46,007 bases of DNA from Enterococcus rivorum (GTDB lineage: Bacteria; Bacillota; Bacilli; Lactobacillales; Enterococcaceae). This document shows positions 26,568-36,268 of the stretch, one piece after another. The position numbers and the translations under genes were made by a program. The DNA lies in the NCBI RefSeq assembly GCF_001742285.1, contig NZ_MIEK01000022.1:1-46007 (forward strand). Direction: 5' to 3'. Each line of letters starts with the position of its first letter. Within the stretch, counting starts at the first letter, position 1. The notes beneath the pieces are model-generated. The model was not told the origin of the DNA. It worked only from the letters and a program-made list of their open reading frames with translations, and made no database searches.

Positions 26568-26696
26568 CCTTCTAGATTAGACAGCTTTTCTATTTTCAAG
26601 TACAATGAATATATATGAAACAAGTAGAATGATTTGATTTTTTGAGTCACAGATTAAAATGAAAATTATTTTGCTTTTCTAGATGGGGGCAATATT

Positions 26697-27341
26697 TTGA
26701 AAGGTTTATTTATTACGATTGAAGGACCAGATGGTGCGGGAAAAACAAGTGTCTTGAGTGAATTGTATCCGAGATTAGATTTAGTAGCAGAACAAACGAT
26801 TGTTAAAACAAGAGAACCTGGCGGAATTCCAATTGCTGAAAAAATTCGCCAAATTATTTTGGATCCGAATAATGACGAAATGGATGAAAGAACGGAAGCC
26901 TTACTCTATGCTGCTGCAAGACGTCAACACTTAATTGAGAAGGTATTGCCAGCTTTAGAATCAGGTCAAATTGTTCTTTGTGATCGTTTTGTAGATAGTT
27001 CTTTAGCTTATCAAGGTGCTGGGCGTAGAATTGGTGTTGAAGCGATTGCTTCGATTAATGAGTTCGCAATTGAAGGGACGGTACCAGACTTTACGGTATA
27101 TCTAGATGTGGATTCCGATACTGGCTTGCGTCGCATTCAGAACAACCGCAAACATCAAATTGACCGACTAGATTCAGAAGGATTAGAATTTCATCAACGC
27201 GTTCGTCATGAGTATTTAAAATTAGTTGAAGCAAATCCAGAAAGAATTACCAAGATTGACGCTAGAATGAGTTTTGAAGATGTTGTTGAAGCAACATTCC
27301 AAGCAATTGTTCAGCGTTATCCAGAATATTTTAGAAACTAG
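26697..27341 (+). CDS. tmk: Thymidylate kinase
   Basis: 214 residues. Converts dTMP to dTDP for DNA synthesis. The P-loop is EGPDGAGKTS (9-18), the DR(F) motif is CDRFVDSSLAYQGAGR, and the LID follows at DTGLRRIQNNRK. It starts at TTG 26697 behind GGGGG; the N-terminus MKGLFITIEGPDG fits the family and no better start exists. The short yaaL-like gene that often lies between recR and tmk in this order is not visible in the 129-base gap. Confidence 0.96.
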   Translation: MKGLFITIEGPDGAGKTSVLSELYPRLDLVAEQTIVKTREPGGIPIAEKIRQIILDPNNDEMDERTEALLYAAARRQHLIEKVLPALESGQIVLCDRFVDSSLAYQGAGRRIGVEAIASINEFAIEGTVPDFTVYLDVDSDTGLRRIQNNRKHQIDRLDSEGLEFHQRVRHEYLKLVEANPERITKIDARMSFEDVVEATFQAIVQRYPEYFRN

Positions 27342-27355
27342 GAAGGTGACCAAAA

Positions 27356-27685
27356 ATGAAAATTATTTTAGCGATTGTCCAAGATAAGGATAGTAACCGT
27401 TTAGCCAATGAATTTATTGATTGCAATATTCGTGCAACGAAACTTTCATCCACTGGCGGATTTTTAAAAGCCGGAAATAGCACTTTCATTATTGGGATTG
27501 ATGATGATCGTGTAAATGAAGCACTGGAATTAATCAAGAAAACCTGTCAGTCAAGAAAACAATATGTCTCAACACCTGTGACCTTAGATATTACAATGGA
27601 TGGGCAAGTTGCTTATCCAATCGAAGTAGAAGTGGGTGGCGCAACCGTGTTTGTCCTTCCTGTTGAAGGATTCCACCAATATTAA
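27356..27685 (+). CDS. darA: Cyclic-di-AMP receptor DarA/PstA (PII-like)
   Basis: 109 residues, normal length, a PII-like trimer that binds c-di-AMP in the cytoplasm. The N-terminus MKIILAIVQDKDSNRLANEFI, STGGFLKAGNSTFIIG and the terminal VFVLPVEGFHQY are diagnostic. ATG 27356 follows AGGAAGGTGA. It lies between tmk and holB as in bacilli and enterococci. Confidence 0.95.
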   Translation: MKIILAIVQDKDSNRLANEFIDCNIRATKLSSTGGFLKAGNSTFIIGIDDDRVNEALELIKKTCQSRKQYVSTPVTLDITMDGQVAYPIEVEVGGATVFVLPVEGFHQY

Positions 27686-27686
27686 T

Positions 27687-28658
27687 ATGAACGAAGCAAA
27701 ATTACTGTCAGAACAACAGCCACTTCTTTATAAGCAACTCCAAAAAAGCTTTGAGCATGGTCGTCTTGCCCATGCTTATCTTTTTGAAGGAGATACAGGC
27801 ACAGGGAAAAAAGAATTTGGTCTGTGGATGGCAAAACGCGTATTTTGTACAAATGTAACGGGGAATAATCCTTGCAATCAATGCAACAATTGTCTAAGGA
27901 TAAATGAAAACGAGCATCCTGATGTTTTGAGAATTGTGCCAGAGGGGCAAACCATTAAAGTCAATCAGATTCGAGAATTAAAATCTGAGTTTTCTAAAAG
28001 TGGTGTGGAAACAGCTCAAAAAGTTTTCCTAATTGAACAGGTGGATAAAATGAGTGTAGGTGCAGCCAATAGCTTGCTGAAATTTTTGGAGGAACCAGAA
28101 GGCAAAATTCTAGCAATTCTGGAAACAACCTCTTTAACTAGAATTTTACCTACCATTCAATCTCGCTGTCAGGTTTTGCATTTTCAACCACTAGTTACAA
28201 AAAAATTAGTTTCGGCCTTAATGGAAACTGGAATTAATGAGAATAAGGCAAAACTTTTAGTAGAACTGACAAATAGTTTTGATAAAGCAGTTGAAATCTC
28301 TAAAGATGAATGGTTTAATGATGCTAGGGAAATTATTCAGCACTGGTTTGATTATTTGAGAAATGATGATTTACAGGGATTTGTCTATGTTCAAAAAAAG
28401 ATGATAAAAGTCTTTAAAGAAAAAGAGCAACAGGCCCTCAGTTTTGACTTATTACTTGCTTATTACCGTCAGCAACTAAAAGAGTTTGTTGCGAAGGGTC
28501 AGTCGAAAAAAGCAGTGGAGCAGCAAGCACAGCGAATTGAATTGATTTTGAAAGCCCGTCAAAAGTGGGAAGCCAATGTCAGTTGGCAAAGCGTGTGTGA
28601 GCAGCTAGTGATAAGAATGATTCATCCCAAAACAGAAATAGGAGGATTAAAATGGTAG
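27687..28658 (+). CDS. holB: DNA polymerase III delta' subunit
   Basis: 323 residues from ATG 27687, directly after darA; the longer frame from 27636 lies inside darA and is not favoured. Clamp-loader AAA+ fold with GDTGTGKKE (35-43) in the P-loop position and a zinc module with cysteines at 54, 63, 66 and 69, then SLLKFLEEPEG and TRILPTIQSRCQ (arginine-finger region). It helps load the beta clamp at forks. Confidence 0.95.
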   Translation: MNEAKLLSEQQPLLYKQLQKSFEHGRLAHAYLFEGDTGTGKKEFGLWMAKRVFCTNVTGNNPCNQCNNCLRINENEHPDVLRIVPEGQTIKVNQIRELKSEFSKSGVETAQKVFLIEQVDKMSVGAANSLLKFLEEPEGKILAILETTSLTRILPTIQSRCQVLHFQPLVTKKLVSALMETGINENKAKLLVELTNSFDKAVEISKDEWFNDAREIIQHWFDYLRNDDLQGFVYVQKKMIKVFKEKEQQALSFDLLLAYYRQQLKEFVAKGQSKKAVEQQAQRIELILKARQKWEANVSWQSVCEQLVIRMIHPKTEIGGLKW

Positions 28659-29491
28659 AAGTAGTCGGAGTTCGCTTTCGTGAAGCAGGTCATATCTATT
28701 ATTTTGCTCCTGGAAAATCGGAGTACTTTTATAATGAAAAAGTGCTTGTAGAATCGCAACAGTCTAAACAGATTGCCACAGTAGCCATACCTAAGAAAAC
28801 CATTGATCCTGAAGATTTACCTGAGGAATTAAAACCAATTTTAAATAAAGCGTCAGAATCAGATTTAGAAAAAGAACAAAAAAATAGAGATGACGCCTAC
28901 GCTGCCCTTTCTGTAACGAAACAAAAAATCAATGAGCATGAATTAGAAATGAAATTGATTCGTGTGGAATATACATTTGATCGAAGTAAAATGGTCTTCT
29001 ATTTTACAGCAGATGGTCGCATCGATTTCAGGGAATTGGTAAAAGATTTAGCCTCAATTTTCCGAACAAGAATTGAATTACGTCAAATTGGTGTTCGTGA
29101 TGAAGCCAAAATTTTAGGTGGTATTGGTCCTTGTGGTAGACAATTATGCTGTTCGACATTCCTAGGAGATTTCATGCCAGTGTCAATCAAAATGGCGAAA
29201 GACCAAGGACTATCGTTAAACCCAGTAAAAATTTCTGGACTATGCGGTCGTTTAATGTGTTGTTTGAAATATGAAAATGACGAATACGAAGCAGCTAAAA
29301 AAGAATTACCCGATTATGGCAAAGAAGTGATTACCCCAGAAGGCAAGGGAAGAGTCGTAGGATTGAACTTGTTAAGTCGAATCATTAAGGTTCGTTTGGT
29401 GGGACGAGAAACTGCCGTAGAATTTGAATACGAAGAAATCAAAGAAGCAACTGAAAAAGCACAGGCCGAAAAAGGTGATCAGCATGGATAA
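28652..29491 (+). CDS. ricT: PSP1-domain protein RicT (YaaT)
   Basis: 279 residues. The PSP1 fold carries the cysteine-rich signatures [16 protein letters not shown] and [14 protein letters not shown], which bind Fe-S in the RicA/F/T complex that steers RNase Y. The start ATG overlaps holB by seven bases and the end overlaps yabA by eight, so the three genes are translationally coupled. Confidence 0.93.
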   Translation: MVEVVGVRFREAGHIYYFAPGKSEYFYNEKVLVESQQSKQIATVAIPKKTIDPEDLPEELKPILNKASESDLEKEQKNRDDAYAALSVTKQKINEHELEMKLIRVEYTFDRSKMVFYFTADGRIDFRELVKDLASIFRTRIELRQIGVRDEAKILGGIGPCGRQLCCSTFLGDFMPVSIKMAKDQGLSLNPVKISGLCGRLMCCLKYENDEYEAAKKELPDYGKEVITPEGKGRVVGLNLLSRIIKVRLVGRETAVEFEYEEIKEATEKAQAEKGDQHG

Positions 29492-29831
29492 ACGCTCTTT
29501 ATATGATGGGCTGAATTTGTTAGAAAATGAAATGCGTAATAATTTAGAACAACTGACAGAAATCAAAGAAGCATTACATGAAGTCGTTGAGAAAAATACC
29601 ACGCTTGAAATTGAAAACCAACGATTGCGAGAACATTTGCAAGAGTTAAATAAATTATCAGACAGCTCGACAGAGGCTGTGAAACAAGAATTATCAAAAT
29701 CTCGCATGAACTTAGAAAAACTTTATGAAGAAGGCTTCCATGTCTGTAACATATTGTACGGTTCTCGTCGTGAAAATGATGAAGAGTGTGCGTTTTGCTT
29801 AGATGTTATCTATGGTGAACGCAATAAATAA
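29484..29831 (+). CDS. yabA: Replication initiation control protein YabA
   Basis: 115 residues from ATG 29484, with AAAGGTGA at 29471-29478; the longer frame from 29424 lies in ricT. An N-terminal leucine-zipper-type coiled coil (~1-65) and a C-terminal zinc site (HVCNILYG and CAFC) that contacts DnaA and DnaN. It restrains chromosome replication initiation. Confidence 0.94.
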   Translation: MDKRSLYDGLNLLENEMRNNLEQLTEIKEALHEVVEKNTTLEIENQRLREHLQELNKLSDSSTEAVKQELSKSRMNLEKLYEEGFHVCNILYGSRRENDEECAFCLDVIYGERNK

Positions 29832-29899
29832 GAAGAGAAAGTAGGTGGAATGAAGCGAAGAAAGCTTTATTTCGCCTATTTTTAGAAGGGAAAAGTAGC

Positions 29900-30769
29900 A
29901 TGGTGCAAAAACAAAAAAGTTATGACTCTTCTGCTGGCGGGAGTTTATATTTAATCCCAACTCCGATTGGTAACTTAGAGGATATGAGTTTTCGGTGTGT
30001 GAAGATGCTGAAAGAAGTAACTCTGATTGCTAGTGAAGATACCAGAAACACGCAAAAACTATTAAACCATTTTGAAATTGGAACGCCTCAAATTAGCTTT
30101 CATGAGCATAACTATAAAGAACGAATTCCCCAATTGCTGGAAAAATTACAACAGGGCGAAGATATTGGGCAAGTTAGTGATGCAGGAATGCCATCTATAA
30201 GCGATCCTGGGCATGAATTAGTGGAAGCATGTATTGCGTTAGATATCAAAGTCATTGCTTTACCAGGGCCGACTGCGGGGCTGACAGCCTTAATTGCGTC
30301 GGGCCTATTACCACAGCCTTTTACTTTTTACGGCTTTTTACCAAGAAAGAAAAAAGACCAAACTGCCATCATGGAAGCTTTAAAGCTAGAAAAGCCGACC
30401 CAAATTTTTTATGAATCGCCACATCGAATTGGCGGAACTGTCAAAAATTTTGCTGAAGTTTATGGCGAAGACCGCAAAGCAGTTATTTGTAGAGAATTAA
30501 CTAAGCTGCATGAAGAATACTTACGAGGAACATTGGCGGAACTAGGTCACTATTTAACAGAAAACACCTTAAAAGGAGAATGTTGCATACTGGTAGAAGG
30601 CTTTACTGGTGAAGTTTTAGTGGAAAATGAAGATCTTGAGTTGACAGCTAAAGAACATGTTGATAAATTAATCGAGACAGGCTTATCCTCAAAAGAAGCC
30701 ATTAAAGAAGTGGCAAAATTACGTGGTGTGAAGAAACAAGAAATCTATAAAGAATATCATGTGGAATAA
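29900..30769 (+). CDS. rsmI: 16S rRNA (cytidine1402-2'-O)-methyltransferase RsmI
   Basis: 289 residues. SAM-dependent tetrapyrrole-methylase fold: LYLIPTPIGNLEDMSFR near the start, IASEDTRNTQKLL, VSDAGMPSISDPG, and ALPGPTA. It methylates the ribose of C1402 in the decoding centre. ATG 29900 lies in AGAAGGGAAAAGTAGC context. It is the last gene of the recR-side operon, before a long hairpin. Confidence 0.95.
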   Translation: MVQKQKSYDSSAGGSLYLIPTPIGNLEDMSFRCVKMLKEVTLIASEDTRNTQKLLNHFEIGTPQISFHEHNYKERIPQLLEKLQQGEDIGQVSDAGMPSISDPGHELVEACIALDIKVIALPGPTAGLTALIASGLLPQPFTFYGFLPRKKKDQTAIMEALKLEKPTQIFYESPHRIGGTVKNFAEVYGEDRKAVICRELTKLHEEYLRGTLAELGHYLTENTLKGECCILVEGFTGEVLVENEDLELTAKEHVDKLIETGLSSKEAIKEVAKLRGVKKQEIYKEYHVE

Positions 30770-30794
30770 GCTAAAGTAAAAAAATCAAACGAAT

Positions 30795-30845
30795 ACTCAA
30801 ACAAGAAGAATGACTAGTCGTGAAAGTCATTCTTCTTGTTTGAGT
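30795..30845 (+). terminator. Long perfect hairpin after rsmI
   Basis: A 21-bp perfect inverted repeat (30795-30815 with 30825-30845) with a 9-base loop. No T-run follows on the + strand, but A-runs precede it, so it would be a better terminator on the minus strand. Most likely it ends the rsmI transcript or protects its 3' end. Confidence 0.65.
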
Positions 30846-30909
30846 AGCTAATATAAATAGATAGGTCTTAACCATTTTATAAAATGACTTTCTTTTTAAG
30901 TAAAAACAA

Positions 30910-30938
30910 TTGATAAGGAACGTACGTTCTTGTATACT
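30910..30938 (+). promoter_or_regulatory. dinB promoter with embedded LexA (SOS) box
   Basis: -35 TTGATA (30910-30915) and -10 TATACT (30933-30938) have a 17-base spacer. The perfect palindrome GAACGTACGTTC (30918-30929), which matches the Gram-positive SOS box (GAACnnnnGTTC), fills the spacer, so LexA binding would block RNA polymerase. Confidence 0.85.
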
Positions 30939-30960
30939 GTCACTAGAGAGGGTGAGTCTA

Positions 30961-32103
30961 ATGAGTAGCGAATTAAGATTTCCATTAAAAAAAGATACAT
31001 CACGGAAAATTATTCATATTGATATGGATGCTTTTTTTGCTTCTGTGGAAGAACGAGATCATCCTGAATTAGTGGGAAAACCATTAGTAATTGCTCGCCA
31101 TCCTAGTGATACTGGTGGTAAAGGAGTAGTTACAACCGCAAATTATGAAGCTAGAAAATATGGCATTCACTCTGCTATGAGTGCTTTAAAAGCTTATGAA
31201 CTTTGCCCTCATGCCATTTTTAAAGCGGGAGATCACGAGAAATATTCAGCTGTTTCAAAAGAAATTCGAGAGATATTTCGACGTTATACAGACATTATCG
31301 AACCTGTTTCCATTGACGAAGCTTATTTAGACGTGACGATAAATAAAATCGGCAGTACCTCTGCCATCAAAATAGCCAAGTTGATTCAACGTGATATTTG
31401 GCAAGAGCTTCATTTAACCTGTTCAGCAGGCGTTAGCTATAATAAATTTTTAGCGAAACTAGCCTCTGATTTTGAAAAGCCAAAAGGATTAACCGTCGTT
31501 TTACCAGAACAAGCAGAAGACTTCTTAAAAGCGTTAGCAATAGAAGAATTTCACGGGGTAGGAAAAAAAACAGTACCCAAGATGCATGACTTAGGAATTT
31601 TTACAGGGGCAGATTTATATGAAAAAGATGAAATGGAATTGATTCGCCATTTTGGTAAGATGGGTTATTCTCTTTTCAGAAAAGTTCGAGGAATTCATGA
31701 TTCTCCCGTTAACATAACGAGAGACCGGAAATCGGTAGGCAAAGAACATACCTATGGTACGCCTTTAGCCACTGAGGAACAAGTAACGACTCAATTAAGA
31801 CAGCTATCAGAATTAGTAGAAGGCTCTTTAAAGAGGGAACAGAAACATGGTAAAACAGTTGTTTTGAAAGTTCGTTATACAGACTATACTACAGTTACAA
31901 AGCGACAAACATTACCAGAATACATAGCCAAAAAAGAAGAACTCTTTTATCAAGCCAATCTCATTTGGGAAGACGTTTTAGGGTTAGAAAAAGGGATTCG
32001 TTTATTAGGGATTACTCTTACAAATTTGGACCCAATGACCTATGAGAATATTCCCTTGCCGTTATGGGAAAAAAATACAGCTAGAATTTCAGAAACTAAA
32101 TGA
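30961..32103 (+). CDS. dinB: DNA polymerase IV (Y-family)
   Basis: 380 residues from ATG 30961 (GAGAGGGTGAG just upstream; the longer frame from 30910 would include the promoter). Translesion polymerase with HIDMDAFFASVEERD and the catalytic SIDEAYLDVT, plus a helix-hairpin-helix thumb (EFHGVGKKTVPKMHDLGI) and a little-finger domain. A C-terminal clamp-binding peptide is not obvious. Probably induced by DNA damage through the SOS box. Confidence 0.95.
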   Translation: MSSELRFPLKKDTSRKIIHIDMDAFFASVEERDHPELVGKPLVIARHPSDTGGKGVVTTANYEARKYGIHSAMSALKAYELCPHAIFKAGDHEKYSAVSKEIREIFRRYTDIIEPVSIDEAYLDVTINKIGSTSAIKIAKLIQRDIWQELHLTCSAGVSYNKFLAKLASDFEKPKGLTVVLPEQAEDFLKALAIEEFHGVGKKTVPKMHDLGIFTGADLYEKDEMELIRHFGKMGYSLFRKVRGIHDSPVNITRDRKSVGKEHTYGTPLATEEQVTTQLRQLSELVEGSLKREQKHGKTVVLKVRYTDYTTVTKRQTLPEYIAKKEELFYQANLIWEDVLGLEKGIRLLGITLTNLDPMTYENIPLPLWEKNTARISETK

Positions 32104-32121
32104 AATTCTAGCTGTATTTTT
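32071..32121. terminator. Bidirectional terminator between dinB and nrdG
   Basis: A 21-bp perfect stem (32071-32091 with 32101-32121) with a nine-base loop. It is A-rich on the left and T-rich on the right, so it works in both directions. It overlaps the last codons of dinB and ends right before the nrdG stop. Confidence 0.85.
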
Positions 32122-32122
32122 T

Positions 32123-32725
32123 TCAAATCAGTTTTGCTTTCTGAATTTGTTCATAGGATTGTTCTGCGTCGGTACATTTAGCCCAAATCACAGCTTGTCC
32201 TGCTGCCAGTGATTTTTTTACATCAATGATTCGTTGATTACTGCTACCACGAAATTGTAGGTTTAAGTTTCGTTTTTCCAGTTCAAAACGACCATCAACC
32301 AAAATATCAATTTTTTCAAGTAATTCAAGTTTATCCGGGGTTTCTAAAAGCAACTCTTCAAATGTGTAGCCTGTCCAGGACCAGATGTCTTTCTTTGTAC
32401 CGAATTCTTGATGAACTCGATCAACGACCGTTAAGCAAACCTCCGTATTTAAAAAAGGTTCGCCACCAAGCAAGGTTAATCCTTGGACGTGATTATGACG
32501 TAAGTCTTCAATAATTTTATCTTCTAGCTCTTTTGTAAAAGGTTTTCCGTAATGAAAATTTTGAATCGCTTGGTTAAAACAACCTTCGCAAGCAAACAAA
32601 CAGCCACTGACATACAAGCTATTGCGGACGCCTTCACCATCAACAAAATTGAACGCTTTGTAATCTGCGACGTAGTTTTGACTAAAGTCTTGTGCTAACC
32701 ATTCTTTTGGTTTAGGATTTCTCAA
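32123..32725 (-). CDS. nrdG: Anaerobic ribonucleotide reductase activating protein
   Basis: 200 residues. Radical-SAM enzyme with the CxxxCxxC cluster motif C42/C46/C49 (SGCLFACEGCF), a glycine-rich LTLLGGEPFL, and SWTGYTFEELL. It generates the glycyl radical on NrdD under anaerobic conditions. It lies downstream of nrdD on the same strand, with 168 bases between them. Confidence 0.95.
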   Translation of the reverse strand: MRNPKPKEWLAQDFSQNYVADYKAFNFVDGEGVRNSLYVSGCLFACEGCFNQAIQNFHYGKPFTKELEDKIIEDLRHNHVQGLTLLGGEPFLNTEVCLTVVDRVHQEFGTKKDIWSWTGYTFEELLLETPDKLELLEKIDILVDGRFELEKRNLNLQFRGSSNQRIIDVKKSLAAGQAVIWAKCTDAEQSYEQIQKAKLI

Positions 32726-32893
32726 AAATAATCATCCTTTCAAAGAAAAAACGACATCTGGTGTAGAGTGAACCAGAGCATCGCTTTTTCAGTTATATTT
32801 TCAATGAATTTTCTTAAAATAGTTCTTTCCATAATAGAGCAAGAGCAGCAAATAATTCAAACTAGATAGAATACCACTCTTGTTATGCGGTAT

Positions 32894-35086
32894 TTATTTC
32901 ATGTGTTTCACTCGTGAAGAAATTTCCTTATGTCGACCATGAACCATCGGGCGAGCTTGCGGATTTCCTAGGTAGCCACAAGTACGTTTGACTACGTCAC
33001 AAGATTTTGGATCACGATTGCCACATTGTGGGCATTCAAAACCACGTTCTGTCGGATTGAAGTCTCCTTCGTAATTACATTCATAGCAATGGTCAATCGG
33101 TGTATTTGTTCCTAAATAACCAACTTTATCATAAGCATAGTCCCAAACGGCTTCCAGAGCTGTAGGATTTTGTTGAAGCACTGGATATTCACAGTAGTGA
33201 ATGAAGCCGCCAGAGCAATATTTAGGATAGTCTTTTTCAAAATCAAGCTTTTCAAAAGGTGTTGGATTTTTGCGCACATCATAATGGAAGCTGTTGGTAT
33301 AATAATCTTTATCGGTAATATTTTCGATAACTCCAAACTTTTCAGTATCTAAACGACAAAAACGATCAGTTAAACTTTCACTAGGTGTACAGTAAACACT
33401 GAAATGATAGCCATAGTCGTTGCCCCATTTATCAGTATGAGCTTTTAGCTCTTTTAGTATGTTAATAGTAAAATCTTTTGCTTCTGGATTTCCTTCCCAG
33501 TCATCTCCAAAAAAGGCAGCTGCCACTTCGTATAAGCCAATGTAGCCCATAGAAACCGTTGCACGTTTGTTTTTAAAGAGTTCATTTACGGAATCTTTCC
33601 GAGTAAGGCGTTTGCCAAAAGCACCGTACATATACAAAATAGGCGCATTTGCAGGAGTTGCCTCTTTACAACGTTCGACACGATAAACAAGAGCATCCTT
33701 CATAGTCTCTAAACGTTCGGCTAAAATTCCCCAAAATTTGTCCATGTCACCATTGGCTTCTAAAGCGATTCTAGGCAAGTTTAAAGTAACCACACCTAAG
33801 TTCATCCGACCAACGTTAATTTCTTCTCCTTGCTCATTTTTCCAGCCTTGTAAGAAAGAACGACAACCCATTGGCACTTTAAAACTACCCGTTAACTCAA
33901 CAATTTTGTCATAGTTCAAAATATCAGGATACATTCTCTTCGTTGCACATTCTAACGCTAGCTGTTTTACTTCATAGTTTGGATCGGTCTCTTTTAAGTT
34001 AACGCCATCCTTCAATGTGAAAATCAATTTAGGGAAAATCGCCGTCCGTTTTTCACTACCTAAACCATTGATTCTAATTTGTAAAATAGCTTTTTGGATT
34101 TCACGCTCGAACCAGTTAGTTCCTAGTCCAAAACCTAGAGAGGTAAATGGTGTTTGTCCATTAGAAGTGAACAAAGTATTAATTTCATATTCTAAACTTT
34201 GCATCGCATCATAAATATCTTTTTGTGTTTTTACTTTTGCGTATTCTTCTTGACGGTCTTCATTTTCAATCCATTCTCTAGCGTCAGCTAAATGTTTCTC
34301 ATAATTTAGTTTAGCAAAAGGAGCCAACAGTTCGTCTACACGATCCGCTGAGCAACCACCATATTGGCTAGAAGCAACGTTAGCAATGATTTGTGAGATT
34401 TGAGCAGTTGCAGTTTGAATGGATTTAGGTGATTCAACTTCAGCGTTTCCGATTTTGAATCCACCGTTCAACATCCCTTTAAAATCAATTAGACAACAGT
34501 TTGTCATCGGGGTATATGGATGATAGTCTAGGTCATGGTAGTGAATATCGCCTTTTTGGTGGGCGTTAGCTACATGAGCAGGTAACATTTTTAAACCAAT
34601 GGATTTTCCAACAATACCAGCAGTTAAGTCACGTTGCGTATTAAACACGTCACTATCCTTGTTCGCATTTTCGTTAACAACAGATTGATCCTTGTTAATT
34701 AGCTTACCGATTGTGAAGTTGATATCGGTAGCCTTGCTGCGTTCAAAGTCACGACGAGTGCGATAGTTGATGTATTCTTCTGCTAGAGCATATTCATTTT
34801 TTTCTAATAAAATATGTTCCACTACATTTTGAATTTCATAAATTTTGACATCAGAAATAAACCGTTCAGAAATTTCCTGATCTACCCGGTCAACGATTTC
34901 TTGGATACGTTCATGTGCAAGTGGATCGAGTTCCCCATTAATATTTTGTTCAGCCTTGATCAAAGCAGCATAAATCTTTTGGTCATCAAAATCTACCAAA
35001 CGTCCATCTCTTTTCACAATTTTCATGTTAGCTAAGCTAGGAGTTGAAGAAGATTCTTCACTATCCTTTTGCTTAATTTCTATCAT
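32894..35086 (-). CDS. nrdD: Anaerobic (class III) ribonucleoside-triphosphate reductase
   Basis: About 730 residues. An N-terminal ATP-cone (MKIVKRDGRLVDFDDQKIYAAL) senses dATP/ATP. The catalytic body includes NCCLIDFKGMLNGGF. A C-terminal four-cysteine zinc site (CYEC ... CPQC) precedes the glycyl-radical loop RTCGYLGNPQ. It makes dNTPs anaerobically using formate. The start at 35086 is preferred because GAGGAG lies nine bases ahead; the ATG at 35095 abuts the ribosome site. Confidence 0.95.
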   Translation of the reverse strand: MIEIKQKDSEESSSTPSLANMKIVKRDGRLVDFDDQKIYAALIKAEQNINGELDPLAHERIQEIVDRVDQEISERFISDVKIYEIQNVVEHILLEKNEYALAEEYINYRTRRDFERSKATDINFTIGKLINKDQSVVNENANKDSDVFNTQRDLTAGIVGKSIGLKMLPAHVANAHQKGDIHYHDLDYHPYTPMTNCCLIDFKGMLNGGFKIGNAEVESPKSIQTATAQISQIIANVASSQYGGCSADRVDELLAPFAKLNYEKHLADAREWIENEDRQEEYAKVKTQKDIYDAMQSLEYEINTLFTSNGQTPFTSLGFGLGTNWFEREIQKAILQIRINGLGSEKRTAIFPKLIFTLKDGVNLKETDPNYEVKQLALECATKRMYPDILNYDKIVELTGSFKVPMGCRSFLQGWKNEQGEEINVGRMNLGVVTLNLPRIALEANGDMDKFWGILAERLETMKDALVYRVERCKEATPANAPILYMYGAFGKRLTRKDSVNELFKNKRATVSMGYIGLYEVAAAFFGDDWEGNPEAKDFTINILKELKAHTDKWGNDYGYHFSVYCTPSESLTDRFCRLDTEKFGVIENITDKDYYTNSFHYDVRKNPTPFEKLDFEKDYPKYCSGGFIHYCEYPVLQQNPTALEAVWDYAYDKVGYLGTNTPIDHCYECNYEGDFNPTERGFECPQCGNRDPKSCDVVKRTCGYLGNPQARPMVHGRHKEISSRVKHMK

Positions 35087-35500
35087 ACCATCCATCTCCT
35101 CACAAAATTATTCCTCCTTATCATAAATCAATTTTGAAATTCTTTCAACTATATATAGTGTCTTAGAGGGATTTTTTTCTCGTTAATTATCAATATGTAG
35201 TGTTTTCGCGAATGAAAAAAGAATGAAAACAAGTCGTTAAAGGGGTTGTGGAAATTGTCACAAAATTTTGATAACAGAAAATAATTTTATTTTGAGTGGA
35301 GAATATCCGCTTGGAAAAATAGATTTTTTTGACTCACTCAAGGATGTGTTTTGATGTCTATTTTTACTTGTGAATCCTTTATTAATTTTCAGCAGCAAAA
35401 TTATTCCTTAAACTTTCTATATTGTAAGATGAAACGATGTTCATAAAGGTTGAATATTTGGTAGAATAGACGAAAGAATTATAAGATGGAGAAGAACCGG
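35087..35500. promoter_or_regulatory. Divergent regulatory region between nrdD and the ABC transporter
   Basis: About 400 bases without a gene. It holds the two NrdR-like boxes described separately and otherwise AT-rich DNA. A promoter for the transporter must lie in the right half, but I could not fix its -35/-10 with confidence. Confidence 0.5.
35146..35203 (-). promoter_or_regulatory. Two NrdR boxes upstream of nrdD
   Basis: Box 1 (35146-35161, CAACTATATATAGTGT) matches 13 of the 16 positions of the NrdR consensus without a break from its fourth base on. Box 2 (35188-35203, core CAATATGTAGTGT) is a one-mismatch relative. They start 42 bases apart, four helical turns, as expected for cooperative NrdR binding. 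NrdR represses ribonucleotide reductase genes when dATP is high. Confidence 0.75.
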
Positions 35501-36268
35501 ATGAAAAAAATTTTAGAAGTACATCATTTAAGTAAATCTTACGGCTTTCGAAATAATAAGGTTCAGGTGCTAAATAATATCTCTTTCACTGTGGATCAAG
35601 GGGAATTTGTAGGAATTATGGGGCCTAGTGGTGCTGGCAAAACGACTCTTTTAAATGTGATTTCAACTATTGAACTACCAAATACGGGCATTGTTCAAAT
35701 AGCAGGGCAAGATATCTTAAAAATGAGAAACAATCAAGTGAGTGACTTTCGGAGAAAAGAGTTAGGTTTTATTTTTCAAAATTTTAATTTGTTAGATACA
35801 CTGAATGTCAAAGACAACATATTGCTGCCTCTTGCTTTAGAACGAGAGAAGTTAAGTACGATGGAAGAGCGTTTGACACATGTAACGAGGATTTTAGGGA
35901 TTGAATCTATTTTAACGGCGTATCCAGAGGCGATTTCGATTGGGCAAAAGCAACGAGTGGCCACGGCAAGAGCTTTGATTACGAAACCTAAGATTATTTT
36001 TGCTGACGAACCAACAGGGTCATTGGATTCTAAATCAGCAACCGAGCTATTAAAGTATTTGACAGAATTAAATTTGCAAGATGATGCGACAATCATGATG
36101 GTTACTCATGACCCCTATACAGCGAGTTACTGCAATCGAATTTTATTTATTAAAGATGGGGTTATTTTTTCTGAAGTTGTTCGTCAAGGGTCACGAAAGG
36201 AATTTTTTAATCGTGTGATTGACATGCAGGCGACAATCGGAGGAGGAGGCCGGGTGAATGATTTCTAG
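35501..36268 (+). CDS. Bce-type peptide-antibiotic ABC transporter, ATP-binding subunit
   Basis: 255 residues from ATG 35501 (GGAGAAG in front; the ATG at 35486 has no ribosome site). Walker A GPSGAGKTT, Q-loop FQNFNLL, Walker B IIFADEPTG, H-loop MVTHD. The signature motif is ISIGQKQR instead of LSGGQQQR, an unusual change in the residue that contacts ATP. The position between nrd genes and dlt matches what I recall as SapAB (EF2752-EF2751) of E. faecalis, a Bce-type module that senses bacitracin-like peptides and signals through a two-component system encoded elsewhere. No histidine kinase lies here. Confidence 0.85.
   Translation: MKKILEVHHLSKSYGFRNNKVQVLNNISFTVDQGEFVGIMGPSGAGKTTLLNVISTIELPNTGIVQIAGQDILKMRNNQVSDFRRKELGFIFQNFNLLDTLNVKDNILLPLALEREKLSTMEERLTHVTRILGIESILTAYPEAISIGQKQRVATARALITKPKIIFADEPTGSLDSKSATELLKYLTELNLQDDATIMMVTHDPYTASYCNRILFIKDGVIFSEVVRQGSRKEFFNRVIDMQATIGGGGRVNDF

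Noticed and set aside
30229-30414. Small + strand frame inside rsmI
   Set aside because: It is an alternate-frame shadow of a well-supported full-length gene.
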